Below, one piece after another: positions 5,750 to 12,350 of a stretch of 15,743 nucleotides of DNA. The first letter of the stretch is position 1. Each line of letters begins with the position of its first letter. The notes under the pieces were generated by a model that made no database searches, was not told where the DNA came from, and was given only the letters and a program-made list of their open reading frames with translations. Source of the stretch: Candidatus Aenigmatarchaeota archaeon (GTDB lineage: Archaea > Aenigmatarchaeota > Aenigmatarchaeia > GW2011-AR5); NCBI GenBank assembly GCA_016187365.1, contig JACPJX010000068.1, positions 1 through 15,743 of the forward strand. Reading direction: 5' to 3'. The position numbers and the translations under genes are program-made.

Positions 5750-6792
5750 GAAAACAGGCTTCTGACAGCTTCTTCGCTGGGCTTTATTATGTCCTTTTCA
5801 GTTATGATGCCTGTAATCAGTCCGACTGGCGTGACGTCAAATGCAGGATTCATGGCCCTGGAGCCCGGGGAACACACCAAAACCTTCCGCATGACACCTT
5901 CTCCGTCGGGGCCAGTCTGATAGAGCACTTCGTCCTCGCTTCTTTCCTCTATAGGTATGGCATCTCCTGTTTCACAACCAAGGTCGAATGTGGATGTCGG
6001 GGCCGCAACATAGAAAGGCACCCCAAACCTCGCTGCGCATATGGCTTTCTCATGCGTTCCTATCTTGTTTGCCGTATCGCCGTTTGCCGCTATCCTGTCT
6101 GCACCGACGATGACCATATCCACGTCGCCTTTGGACATGTAATGCGCTCCAGCATTGTCCGGGATGATTGCGTGCGGGACGCCTTCGTTCTTAAGTTCCC
6201 ATGCAGTGAGCCTTGCGCCCTGGCTCCTTGGCCTCGTCTCGTCCACATAAACAAAAACCTTCTTCCCGCTTCTATGAGCAACGTATACCGGGGACAGCGC
6301 ACTTCCGAAATCGACAAACGCAAGCCATCCTGCGTTGCAATGCGTCTCTATCCTGAAGCCGTCTTTTATCAGTCCGTTCCCGTGCTCGCCTATCCTCATG
6401 CAGTTTTCGGCATCCTCATCCGCTATTCTTTGCGCCTCTTCCACAGCGGTCGCGGCCGAATTTTCCGAGCCGATGGCAAAATTATAGACGCGATTTGCAG
6501 CATAGAAAAGATTCTGCGCTGTCGGCCTCGCTGCCTCTATACGTCTCTTGGCTTCGTCGACATATTCACGGCTTCCATCCGACTCAAGAAACGCCTGGGC
6601 CATGCCATAGCCGGCCGAGGCGCCTATCGCACCGGCTCCTCTCACTATCATTGTTTTTATGGCCATGCAGGTATCCATATGAGTCCTCGCCTCATATATC
6701 TCAAAGGAAAACGGCAGCTTGTTCTGCTCTATAAAATTCACCGAAGAACCAGACATCCACACGGTTCTGTAGTCCTTTCCTCCGATTTTCAT
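5746..6792 (-). CDS. mtnA: S-methyl-5-thioribose-1-phosphate isomerase (MtnA, aIF-2B family)
   Basis: This 348-aa protein has the MtnA layout. TVWMSGSSVNFIEQNKLPF is the N-terminal segment, and VRGAGAIG (50-57) is the phosphate-binding loop, with Gly replacing the usual Pro. ETHCNAG carries the expected catalytic C152, DETRPRSQGARLTAWEL is at 184-200, GADRIAANGDTANKIGT carries D232, VAAPTSTFD is at 262-270, and FDVTPVGLITGIITE is at 318-332. It isomerises MTR-1-P to MTRu-1-P in methionine salvage. Related archaeal proteins are ribose-1,5-bisphosphate isomerases, and that is the main alternative, but the motif set favours MtnA. No other salvage gene is adjacent. A TATA box 26 nt before ATG 6792 predicts its own leaderless transcript. 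Confidence 0.88.
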   Translation of the reverse strand: MKIGGKDYRTVWMSGSSVNFIEQNKLPFSFEIYEARTHMDTCMAIKTMIVRGAGAIGASAGYGMAQAFLESDGSREYVDEAKRRIEAARPTAQNLFYAANRVYNFAIGSENSAATAVEEAQRIADEDAENCMRIGEHGNGLIKDGFRIETHCNAGWLAFVDFGSALSPVYVAHRSGKKVFVYVDETRPRSQGARLTAWELKNEGVPHAIIPDNAGAHYMSKGDVDMVIVGADRIAANGDTANKIGTHEKAICAARFGVPFYVAAPTSTFDLGCETGDAIPIEERSEDEVLYQTGPDGEGVMRKVLVCSPGSRAMNPAFDVTPVGLITGIITEKDIIKPSEEAVRSLFS

Positions 6793-6813
6793 TCCATTTC
6801 ATTGGACATGAAC

Positions 6814-6822
6814 TTTTTAAAA
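6814..6822 (-). promoter_or_regulatory. TATA box of mtnA
   Basis: TTTTAAAAA on the minus strand is centred 26 nt before ATG 6792. No strong Shine-Dalgarno is present there, which fits leaderless initiation. Confidence 0.45.
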
Positions 6823-6840
6823 TCTGTTTATCCTACGCTC

Positions 6841-7026
6841 CTAATGCCTTATGCGCAGTTTCTTCGTGATGCCGCCGTGCATAGTGCGCTCTATCGCCTT
6901 CACAGACTTCAGGTACTCGTACAGCGCTATTCTGGAGAGTTCGCTCTCCTTCAGGCCGAGCTTTCCGCAGACGCTCTTCAGAATCTGGTGCGTCTCATCA
7001 GGAATCTTGTACCGTACATATGCCAT
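6841..7026 (-). CDS. Ribbon-helix-helix (CopG/Arc-type) DNA-binding protein
   Basis: At 61 aa this has the size of a minimal RHH repressor. The N-terminal strand AYVRYKIPDETHQILKSVCGKLGL (residues 2-25) gives the ribbon and first helix, and LKESELSRIALYEYLKSV (25-42) gives the second helix, with a basic tail (GGITKKLRIRH). RHH proteins bind DNA as dimers through the paired strands. The promoter carries a perfect 8+8 bp inverted repeat and a palindrome overlapping the start codon, a classic autoregulation layout. No toxin gene follows; mtnA lies 48 nt downstream on the same strand but seems to have its own promoter. Fold assignment is good; targets are unknown. Confidence 0.82.
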   Translation of the reverse strand: MAYVRYKIPDETHQILKSVCGKLGLKESELSRIALYEYLKSVKAIERTMHGGITKKLRIRH

Positions 7027-7071
7027 GTATACATCAACTATACATTTTAATGTATAAAAAAAGTATTTAAG
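7025..7071 (-). promoter_or_regulatory. Operator-promoter of the RHH gene (two palindromes)
   Basis: TATACATT/AATGTATA with a 2-nt spacer forms a perfect inverted repeat at 7039-7056. A second palindrome, ATGTATACAT (7025-7034), covers the start codon. The half-site ATGTATA recurs 11 bp apart, about one helical turn, as expected for cooperative RHH dimers. A TATA box CTTAAATA lies at 7071-7064, so the repeats cover the predicted start site. Confidence 0.6.
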
Positions 7072-7084
7072 CGTTTACGGAAAA

Positions 7085-7131
7085 GCATATAAATTATCGC
7101 GGGAAGTTTATTCCTACCTGACTTTTATATT
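7085..7131 (+). promoter_or_regulatory. Promoter region of the OFOR operon
   Basis: CATATAAAT (7086-7094) would give a leader of about 34 nt with the GTGAT site before ATG 7151. TTTATATT (7124-7131) would give a near-leaderless mRNA. I cannot choose between them. Confidence 0.35.
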
Positions 7132-7150
7132 TTCGATTCATTGTGATTGA

Positions 7151-8932
7151 ATGAGGAACAAATTTTCCTGGAAGATTGCCGGCGAGGCTGGGGATGGCAT
7201 ACTTAATGCCGGCCTCATGTTCGCAAGGATGTGCATGAAGGGCGGCCTCAATGTCTTCGCGAGCGCCGAGTACCCGTCCCTGATAAGGGGCGGCCATAAC
7301 CATCTTGACGTGATGGCGGACGAGGATATGCTCTTTTCCCATACGAAGTATATAGATGTCCTTGTCGCGCTCAACAGGGAATCCCTGGAGAAGCACGCGG
7401 GCAGGGTGTCGCAGAACGGCGGCATAATCTATGACGGCGACAAACTGCAGATTGACATGAACGAGATAAGGGATGACGTAAGATTATTCCCGATGCCCCT
7501 CCTGAGAATTGCGGAACAGAACGGCGGGAAGATAATGCGCAACGTGGTCGCGATGGGCGCAACGGTCGCACTGGTGGACTATGACATTGAATTGTTCAAC
7601 CAGGTGATACGGGACAACTTCGGCGCGAAAAAAGGCGAGGCGATCGCAAATGCCAACATAGGGGCCGCAAAAGCGGGCTACGACTATGTGAAGCAGAATT
7701 TCAAGTTCGATTACAAACTGCAAAAGAGGAAGCCGAAGAATGCTGTATTCATGTCGGGAAACGAGGCGATAGTCGCGGGCGCCCTGAAGGCCGGATGCAA
7801 GTTCCTGGCCGCTTACCCGATGACGCCGGCCACGTCTGTGATGACCAATATGGCCGCGCAGGAAAAGAACTATAATGTCGTGGTGAAGCATACGGAGGAC
7901 GAGATAGCCGCGATAAACATGGCCATAGGCGCGTCATACGCCGGTGTGAGGGCGATGACATGCACGTCAGGCGGCGGCTTCTGCCTCATGGTAGAAGGAT
8001 TGGGCCTTGCATCCCAGATGGAAATCCCCCTTGTGATAGTCGAGGCGCAGCGCCCGGGGCCGGCGACCGGGATGGCGACGCACTCGGGACAGGGCGACCT
8101 GCGCTTTGTGATGCATGCATCAACGGATGAATCGCCGCGTGCCATAATAGCGCCCGGCGACCAGGAGGAATGCTTCTACAGGACTGTAGACGCGTTCAAC
8201 ATCGCCGAAAAGTACCAGATGCCTGTGATCATCCTGACGGACAAATACCTCGGAGAAAGCTACAAGTCGATTCCCGTTTTTGACGAATCAGCAAGGATAG
8301 ACAGGGGCAAGCTGCTAACGCAGGAATATCTCGACGGCGCCGGCGACTTCAGGAGGTATGCAATCACAGAAGACGGTATCTCTCCAAGAAGCATACCGTC
8401 GCAGAAAGGCGGGGAACACACCGCAAGCAGTTACGAGCATGATGAAGAGGGTTACGAGCGCGAGGAAGAAGAAACGCGCGTTGCAATGCACAACAAGAGG
8501 TTCAGAAAATTCGAGAGCCTGAAGAATGAACTGCCCCCGCCGCAGTTCTTCGGGGACAAAGATGCCGGAACCACAATAATTTCCTGGGGCTCGACAAAGG
8601 GCCCAATACTCCAGGCCATGCGAAAATTGTCGCAAAAGGGGATGAAGACCAATTTCTGCCAGATAGTCTACATAAGCCCGTTTCCGAAGGAAGACATCGC
8701 CAAGGTAATCAGAAACTCGAGGCGAACCGTTGTGATAGAAGGGAACAAGACATCCCAGCTTTCGGGAATAATAAAAGAGCACACAGGCCTCGACGTGGAT
8801 TACAAAATACTGAAATACGACGGGAGGCCGTTCTTCTCGGAAGAGATAGTCCATGGGATAAAGGAGATAGTCGAAAACAACAATACAAGGGAGCTTGTGT
8901 TCAGCAAAAACACGATTGTGGAGAGGTGCTAA
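7151..8932 (+). CDS. 2-oxoacid:ferredoxin oxidoreductase, fused gamma-alpha subunit
   Basis: This 593-aa chain is the large subunit of a two-subunit OFOR, as in Sulfolobus. The gamma domain comes first (about 1-190), with GEAGDG (11-16) and SLIRGGHN (43-50). The alpha domain begins near residue 198 and has YPMTPATS (222-229), the position of the family YPITP motif, then CTSGGGF and an acidic EHDEEGYEREEEE loop. A C-terminal domain follows from about 470. The enzyme decarboxylates a 2-oxoacid with CoA to acyl-CoA, CO2 and reduced ferredoxin. Substrate (pyruvate versus 2-oxoglutarate or broad) cannot be fixed from motifs alone. The beta subunit follows immediately, and a ferredoxin lies next. 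GTGATTGA precedes ATG 7151 as Shine-Dalgarno. Family secure. Confidence 0.95.
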   Translation: MRNKFSWKIAGEAGDGILNAGLMFARMCMKGGLNVFASAEYPSLIRGGHNHLDVMADEDMLFSHTKYIDVLVALNRESLEKHAGRVSQNGGIIYDGDKLQIDMNEIRDDVRLFPMPLLRIAEQNGGKIMRNVVAMGATVALVDYDIELFNQVIRDNFGAKKGEAIANANIGAAKAGYDYVKQNFKFDYKLQKRKPKNAVFMSGNEAIVAGALKAGCKFLAAYPMTPATSVMTNMAAQEKNYNVVVKHTEDEIAAINMAIGASYAGVRAMTCTSGGGFCLMVEGLGLASQMEIPLVIVEAQRPGPATGMATHSGQGDLRFVMHASTDESPRAIIAPGDQEECFYRTVDAFNIAEKYQMPVIILTDKYLGESYKSIPVFDESARIDRGKLLTQEYLDGAGDFRRYAITEDGISPRSIPSQKGGEHTASSYEHDEEGYEREEEETRVAMHNKRFRKFESLKNELPPPQFFGDKDAGTTIISWGSTKGPILQAMRKLSQKGMKTNFCQIVYISPFPKEDIAKVIRNSRRTVVIEGNKTSQLSGIIKEHTGLDVDYKILKYDGRPFFSEEIVHGIKEIVENNNTRELVFSKNTIVERC

Positions 8933-8934
8933 CA

Positions 8935-9816
8935 ATGATAACACGGACAAAGGAAAAAGGCCCGACGGTTGCGGAGCTCACGACAAAGGAGGCGCCCACG
9001 TGGTGTGTCGGCTGTGGCGACTTTTCCATACTGTCAGTGCTCAAGCTTGCAATAGTCGAGACAAAACTTGACCCTGCAAATACTGTGATAGTATCAGGCA
9101 TAGGATGTGGTAGCAAAACTAATCATTTCATAAAGACGTACGGCTTCGAGGGGCTGCACGGAAGGGCGTTGCCTGTCGCGACCGGGATAAGGATAGCGAA
9201 CCACAAATTAAATGTGATAGTCGTCACGGGGGACGGCGACGGATACGGGATAGGCGGCAACCACTTCATCCATGCCGCAAGGCGAAATCTCAATCTGACG
9301 TACGTAATCCAGAACAACGAGGTCTACGGACTGACAAAGGGCCAGACTTCCCCGACGAGCGAGAAAGGCTTCAAGTCAAACTCAACGCCGCAGGGCGCGC
9401 TCGAGGAGCCGGTGAACCCGCTTGCCCTCGCTATAACGATGGGCGCGACCTTTGTCGCAAGGGGCTATGCGCTCGACATTCCGGGCCTGAAGAAACTCAT
9501 TTCCGAAGGCATGCAGCACAACGGCCTTGCGGTTATAGACGTCTTCCAGCCATGCTCAACCTACAACAAGGTGAACACGCCGGAATGGTACAAGGCAAGG
9601 CTGTTCAAATTGGAGGAAGTTGGGCACGACCCTTCAGACAAGGTGAAGGCCTTCGAAATGGCGCAGATGTGGGGCGACAGGATACCCGTAGGCCTCTTCT
9701 ACAGAGAAAACAGGCCGACATACGAGGAAGGGCTTCCGCAGATACAGGAAAAGCCGCTTGCAGAGCAGGACATAGAAGATGTCGACATCTCGGCGTTTCT
9801 GAACAGATTCAAATAA
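8935..9816 (+). CDS. 2-oxoacid:ferredoxin oxidoreductase, beta subunit
   Basis: This 293-aa subunit binds thiamine diphosphate and one [4Fe-4S] cluster. Expected cluster ligands: C24 and C27 (WCVGCG), C58 (GIGCGS) and C207 (QPCSTYN). The ThDP/Mg motif is GDGDGYGIGGNH (99-110) followed by IQNNEVYG. HGRALPVATG (75-84) is also typical. The start is ATG 8935, two nt after the alpha stop, with GAGAGGTG (8920-8927) as Shine-Dalgarno; an in-frame GTG at 8926 is part of that site. The tight spacing indicates co-translation with the gamma-alpha chain and a 1:1 complex. Electrons leave via ferredoxin, and a 2[4Fe-4S] ferredoxin gene starts 40 nt downstream. Confidence 0.95.
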   Translation: MITRTKEKGPTVAELTTKEAPTWCVGCGDFSILSVLKLAIVETKLDPANTVIVSGIGCGSKTNHFIKTYGFEGLHGRALPVATGIRIANHKLNVIVVTGDGDGYGIGGNHFIHAARRNLNLTYVIQNNEVYGLTKGQTSPTSEKGFKSNSTPQGALEEPVNPLALAITMGATFVARGYALDIPGLKKLISEGMQHNGLAVIDVFQPCSTYNKVNTPEWYKARLFKLEEVGHDPSDKVKAFEMAQMWGDRIPVGLFYRENRPTYEEGLPQIQEKPLAEQDIEDVDISAFLNRFK

Positions 9817-9818
9817 GG

Positions 9819-9853
9819 CTATAAATCCATTTCCATTTTACTAATAAAGTGAT
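9819..9853 (+). promoter_or_regulatory. Internal promoter and Shine-Dalgarno before the 2[4Fe-4S] ferredoxin
   Basis: CTATAAAT (9819-9826) lies 34 nt before ATG 9857, and AAAGTGAT (9846-9853) is the GTGAT-type Shine-Dalgarno. The ferredoxin-57aa-GGR-PrxQ run may therefore be transcribed on its own or by read-through from OFOR. Confidence 0.4.
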
Positions 9854-9856
9854 ACG

Positions 9857-10087
9857 ATGCTGGAAGTGAATGATTCAAGGTGCATAGCATGCGGCGGATG
9901 CGTGGGCGTATGCCCCGTGGACGCGCTTGAACTGGCGGAAGGCAGGGACATAATCGTCGACAACAACAAGTGCATCGACTGCCAGATATGCGTGAGATTC
10001 TGCCCTGTCGGAGCCCTGAAAGTGTTCGAAAAAGACGGCAAGGAAAAGCCGCTGACGCTGATGAAGCTTCCATCGAAGGGGTTCTGA
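9857..10087 (+). CDS. 2[4Fe-4S] ferredoxin
   Basis: This 76-aa protein has two canonical cluster motifs: CIACGGCVGVCP (C9, C12, C15, C19) and CIDCQICVRFCP (C39, C42, C45, C49), each giving three ligands to one cluster and one to the other. A short C-terminal tail follows. It acts as a soluble low-potential electron carrier. Its position between OFOR and geranylgeranyl reductase suggests it takes electrons from the first and may feed the second; this is inference, supported by known ferredoxin-dependent archaeal geranylgeranyl reductases. Its stop overlaps the next ORF (TGATGA), so the 57-aa protein is co-translated. Confidence 0.95.
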   Translation: MLEVNDSRCIACGGCVGVCPVDALELAEGRDIIVDNNKCIDCQICVRFCPVGALKVFEKDGKEKPLTLMKLPSKGF

Positions 10088-10260
10088 TGAAAGAACATGA
10101 CAGGCAGGACGGCATCGAGGTCGGAATATACCAAATGAAAGGAGTCAGCATGCTCCGTATTTATGACAACGGGAGACCGGTCAGAGATGTTCCGATGAAT
10201 GCCCCCGGAGACATCCAGAGAGTTGTTGACGAATACAGGCTTCAGCGGACAGGGGAATAA
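10087..10260 (+). CDS. Small hypothetical protein (57 aa) coupled to ferredoxin and GGR
   Basis: The ATG at 10087 shares one base with the ferredoxin stop (TGATGA), and the ORF ends 2 nt before the reductase ATG, so the ORF is held inside a tight operon. The 57 residues begin MKEHDRQDGIEVGIYQMKG and continue with MLRIYDNGRPVRDVP, a likely pair of beta strands, then PGDIQRVVDEYRLQ, a likely helix. There are no cysteines, no signal and no membrane segment. I recognise no family. Conceivable roles are a small subunit or adaptor for the reductase or the ferredoxin. The same frame extends upstream inside the ferredoxin, but that is shadow; the coupled ATG is the natural start. Confidence 0.7.
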   Translation: MKEHDRQDGIEVGIYQMKGVSMLRIYDNGRPVRDVPMNAPGDIQRVVDEYRLQRTGE

Positions 10261-10262
10261 AT

Positions 10263-11507
10263 ATGGCGCTTCATAAATTCATAAAAAGCGAGTATGATGT
10301 CGTTGTGGTGGGCGCGGGCCCGGCGGGCAGCACGACCGCGGAGAGGTGCGCCGAATACGGCCTCAGCACGCTGCTTCTGGAGAAAAGGCAGGAGATAGGC
10401 GCGCCTGTAAGGTGCGGCGAGGGCGTCTCGCAGAAGAACATGGACGAGCTCGGCATGAAGCTGCCGAACCACGTGTGGAGGCAGCGCATTCTCGGGGCAT
10501 ACGTGTACGCGCCCAACGGCAAGGAGATAAAGATACGCGGCGAAAATACAGACGGCTATATTCTCGAGAGAAAGGCGTTCGACAAATGGCTCGCCGAGAA
10601 CGCGGCGAAGAAGGGCGCGATGGTCATGACGAAGGCCACGGTAAACGACCTTATCCTTGACAAGGTGACGGATGCCGGAGGAAAGGAAATTGTGACGGTG
10701 AAAGGCGTGAAGGCGAACATAGGAGGCGACAACTTCGAGATAAGGAGCAAGGTTGTCGTCGCTGCGGACGGCGTCGAATCAATGATTCTTCGGATGGCCG
10801 GGATAAGGAGCCAGAAGAAGCTGCACCTGGTGGACTCCGCGTTCCAGTACCTGATGACCAACATAAAGAACCGCGACCCCGAAATGATAGAGATATGGCT
10901 CGGCGAGAAGATAACGCCGCGGGGCTACATATGGAACTTCCCGAAGGGCCAAGAGTCGGGTAATGTCGGGATAGGCGTCGGCGGCATATGGTACGGAAAG
11001 ACCGCGAAGGAGTTTCTTGACGAATGGGCGCATACGCAGGACTGGCTGAAAGACGGCACTGTCATAGAGACCGTCTGCGGCCTCGTGCCTGTAGGCGGCC
11101 TGTGGAAAGACATGACAGGGAACGGCATATTGGGTGTGGGCGACGCGGTGAACATGGTCAACCCGATACACGGCGGCGGCATAGCGGAAAGCATATTCGG
11201 CGGCCGGATTGCGGGGGATATAATAGGCTGGGCGGTAAAGAAAGACGACGTATCGAAGGAGAGCCTTAATGTTTACAACCAGAGATGGGAAGCGGAGCGC
11301 GGGCAGAAACTCAGGGAGATAGAGCGCGTCAGGGAGATGTTCGAGAAGCTCAGCGACGAGGAAATGAACATACTTGCCGAAGTCCTGTCAGGAGAAGATC
11401 TTGCAGACCTCGCGCGCGGCAAGAACGTCGTCAAGCTTGCAACTCTATACACGAAATTCCAGGCTAAGCGCGCGGCAAGCAAGATAAAGTCCGCCGTCGG
11501 TGTGTAA
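10263..11507 (+). CDS. Geranylgeranyl reductase family flavoprotein (archaeal lipid saturation)
   Basis: This 414-aa FAD enzyme saturates the isoprenoid chains of archaeal ether lipids (digeranylgeranylglycerophospholipid reductase type). Motifs: N-terminal FAD-binding GAGPAGS (17-23), PVRCGEGVS (48-56) with the family cysteine, VVAADGVES (165-173), the substrate-pocket signature PRGYIWNFP (219-227, PxxYxWxFP) and the second FAD motif GVGDAVNMVNPIHGGGI (291-307). A helical C-terminal third follows. It acts on membrane lipid, probably as a peripheral protein. It follows a ferredoxin and a 57-aa ORF in one run; ferredoxin is a known donor for some archaeal members. There is no strong Shine-Dalgarno; the 2-nt gap suggests re-initiation. 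Chlorophyll-type paralogues are unlikely here. Confidence 0.93.
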   Translation: MALHKFIKSEYDVVVVGAGPAGSTTAERCAEYGLSTLLLEKRQEIGAPVRCGEGVSQKNMDELGMKLPNHVWRQRILGAYVYAPNGKEIKIRGENTDGYILERKAFDKWLAENAAKKGAMVMTKATVNDLILDKVTDAGGKEIVTVKGVKANIGGDNFEIRSKVVVAADGVESMILRMAGIRSQKKLHLVDSAFQYLMTNIKNRDPEMIEIWLGEKITPRGYIWNFPKGQESGNVGIGVGGIWYGKTAKEFLDEWAHTQDWLKDGTVIETVCGLVPVGGLWKDMTGNGILGVGDAVNMVNPIHGGGIAESIFGGRIAGDIIGWAVKKDDVSKESLNVYNQRWEAERGQKLREIERVREMFEKLSDEEMNILAEVLSGEDLADLARGKNVVKLATLYTKFQAKRAASKIKSAVGV

Positions 11508-11980
11508 TGATGAAACTGAAACCCGGAGACAAGGCCCCGGATTTCAAGCTGCCGGATGCGGACGGTAATATCGTAAGGCTTTCCGATTTCCGCGGCCAGT
11601 TTGTGGTGCTCTATTTCTACCCGAAGGACGACACGCCCGGATGCACGACAGAGGCATGCGAGTTCCAGAAAGATGAAAGAAAATTCCAGACGAAAGGCGT
11701 GAAAATCATCGGCATAAGCCCGGACCCGCCCGAGAGCCACAGGAAGTTCGTCGAGAAATACGGGCTGAGATTCACGCTCCTGTCGGACGAGGGCCACAAG
11801 GTATGCGAGAAGTACGGCGTCTGGGTCGAGAAGAACATGTATGGAAGGAAGTACATGGGCATCGCAAGGACCACTTTCATCATCGGCAAAGACGGCGTGA
11901 TAAAGCGCATACACGAGAAGGTAAAGCCCGAGGGGCACAGCGGGGAAGTCCTAAAGGGAAATATAGCCAGCTTTTCCTGA
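11507..11980 (+). CDS. Peroxiredoxin Q / BCP-type thiol peroxidase
   Basis: This 157-aa peroxiredoxin has the PrxQ active site YPKDDTPGCTTEACEF: peroxidatic C46 and resolving C51 in C-x4-C spacing, with T43 and P39 in place. It reduces H2O2 and organic peroxides and is normally recycled by thioredoxin-like donors. A third cysteine (C99, HKVCEKYG) lies in the middle. The ATG at 11507 overlaps the reductase stop by one nt (TAATGATG; ATG 11510 is an alternative), so it is the last gene of the OFOR-lipid run. It is a different subfamily from the AhpE-like enzyme at 3632-4069, giving two peroxidases within 8 kb. Confidence 0.95.
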   Translation: MMKLKPGDKAPDFKLPDADGNIVRLSDFRGQFVVLYFYPKDDTPGCTTEACEFQKDERKFQTKGVKIIGISPDPPESHRKFVEKYGLRFTLLSDEGHKVCEKYGVWVEKNMYGRKYMGIARTTFIIGKDGVIKRIHEKVKPEGHSGEVLKGNIASFS

Positions 11981-11988
11981 CTGCGCCG

Positions 11989-11996
11989 TTTATAAG
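11989..11996 (+). promoter_or_regulatory. TATA box before the leader ORF / winged-helix operon
   Basis: TTTATAAG is centred about 29 nt before ATG 12022, so transcription should begin close to that ATG and about 35 nt before the winged-helix ATG 12057. Confidence 0.45.
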
Positions 11997-12021
11997 CGTT
12001 TTCCCACAAATACGAGTGTTG

Positions 12022-12099
12022 ATGGAAATGAGGGACAAAAAGGTGATCGACCGCCAATGGGTGAAGGTCTGCCAATATCAGGCAGACCTAGCGGTTTGA
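12022..12099 (+). CDS. Possible 25-residue leader ORF overlapping the regulator
   Basis: ATG 12022 falls at the predicted transcription start of the operon and opens 25 codons to TGA 12097-12099. The reading frame differs from that of the winged-helix gene, whose ATG (12057) lies inside it. The peptide starts MEMRDKKVIDRQWVK and ends QADLAV. A GC-rich hairpin sits in its last third. It could be a leader peptide that controls the regulator, the true N-terminus joined by a frameshift, or merely a chance ORF. I find no similarity to any family. Confidence 0.3.
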   Translation: MEMRDKKVIDRQWVKVCQYQADLAV

Positions 12100-12350
12100 A
12101 GAAAACCTTGCTGAAGGCCATCACAAAAAAGCAGCTCCTGCTTCTTAACGAAATAAAGCTGAACGACGGGAACACAATTACGGCTCTCCTAAACAGATTA
12201 TCGAACGAGTCTAAAATGCCGCTTTCAACGCTGAAGCGGAATGCTTTCATCCTCAGGCACCTTGAACTGATAGAATACTCGGACTTCGCGCCGGCGCGCC
12301 TGACCAAGGCAGGCGACCTAGTTCTCGGCATGGTGGGTGAGAAGCCATGA
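12057..12350 (+). CDS. Winged-helix transcriptional regulator
   Basis: This 97-aa protein is a single winged-helix domain. KKQLLLLNEIKL (24-35) is helix 1, TALLNRLSNESKMPLSTLKRNAFIL (42-66) gives the helix-turn-helix, and LELIEYSDFAPARLTKAGDLVLGML-like sequence (69-91) forms the wing and last strand; LTKAG is a common wing motif. The first 13 residues (MGEGLPISGRPSG) are Gly/Pro-rich and unlike the rest. ATG 12057 follows a Shine-Dalgarno AAGGTGAT (12040-12047) with 9-nt spacing. A perfect inverted repeat (12066-12088) lies just inside the gene. The stop overlaps the racemase start by 4 nt, so it probably controls this operon. Fold good, target inferred. Confidence 0.78.
   Translation: MGEGLPISGRPSGLKKTLLKAITKKQLLLLNEIKLNDGNTITALLNRLSNESKMPLSTLKRNAFILRHLELIEYSDFAPARLTKAGDLVLGMVGEKP
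12066..12088 (+). promoter_or_regulatory. Perfect 8-bp inverted repeat at the start of the winged-helix gene
   Basis: GGTCTGCC (12066-12073), a 7-nt loop, then GGCAGACC (12081-12088). It starts 9 nt into the gene and lies within the leader ORF. It could be the regulator's own operator (winged-helix dimers bind such dyads) or an RNA hairpin affecting translation. Confidence 0.5.

Noticed and set aside
5650..7050. Long 466-codon plus-strand frame
   Set aside because: It runs antisense across all of mtnA and the RHH gene, both with clear family motifs. The product is Arg/His/Cys-rich without domains, as expected for a shadow frame.
10346..10660. Frame inside GGR
   Set aside because: Arg/Glu-rich out-of-frame product of a strongly coding region; GGR motifs are continuous through it.
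11273..11938. 221-codon minus-strand frame
   Set aside because: It is antisense to the end of GGR and the start of PrxQ, whose motifs are unmistakable; no initiation signal.
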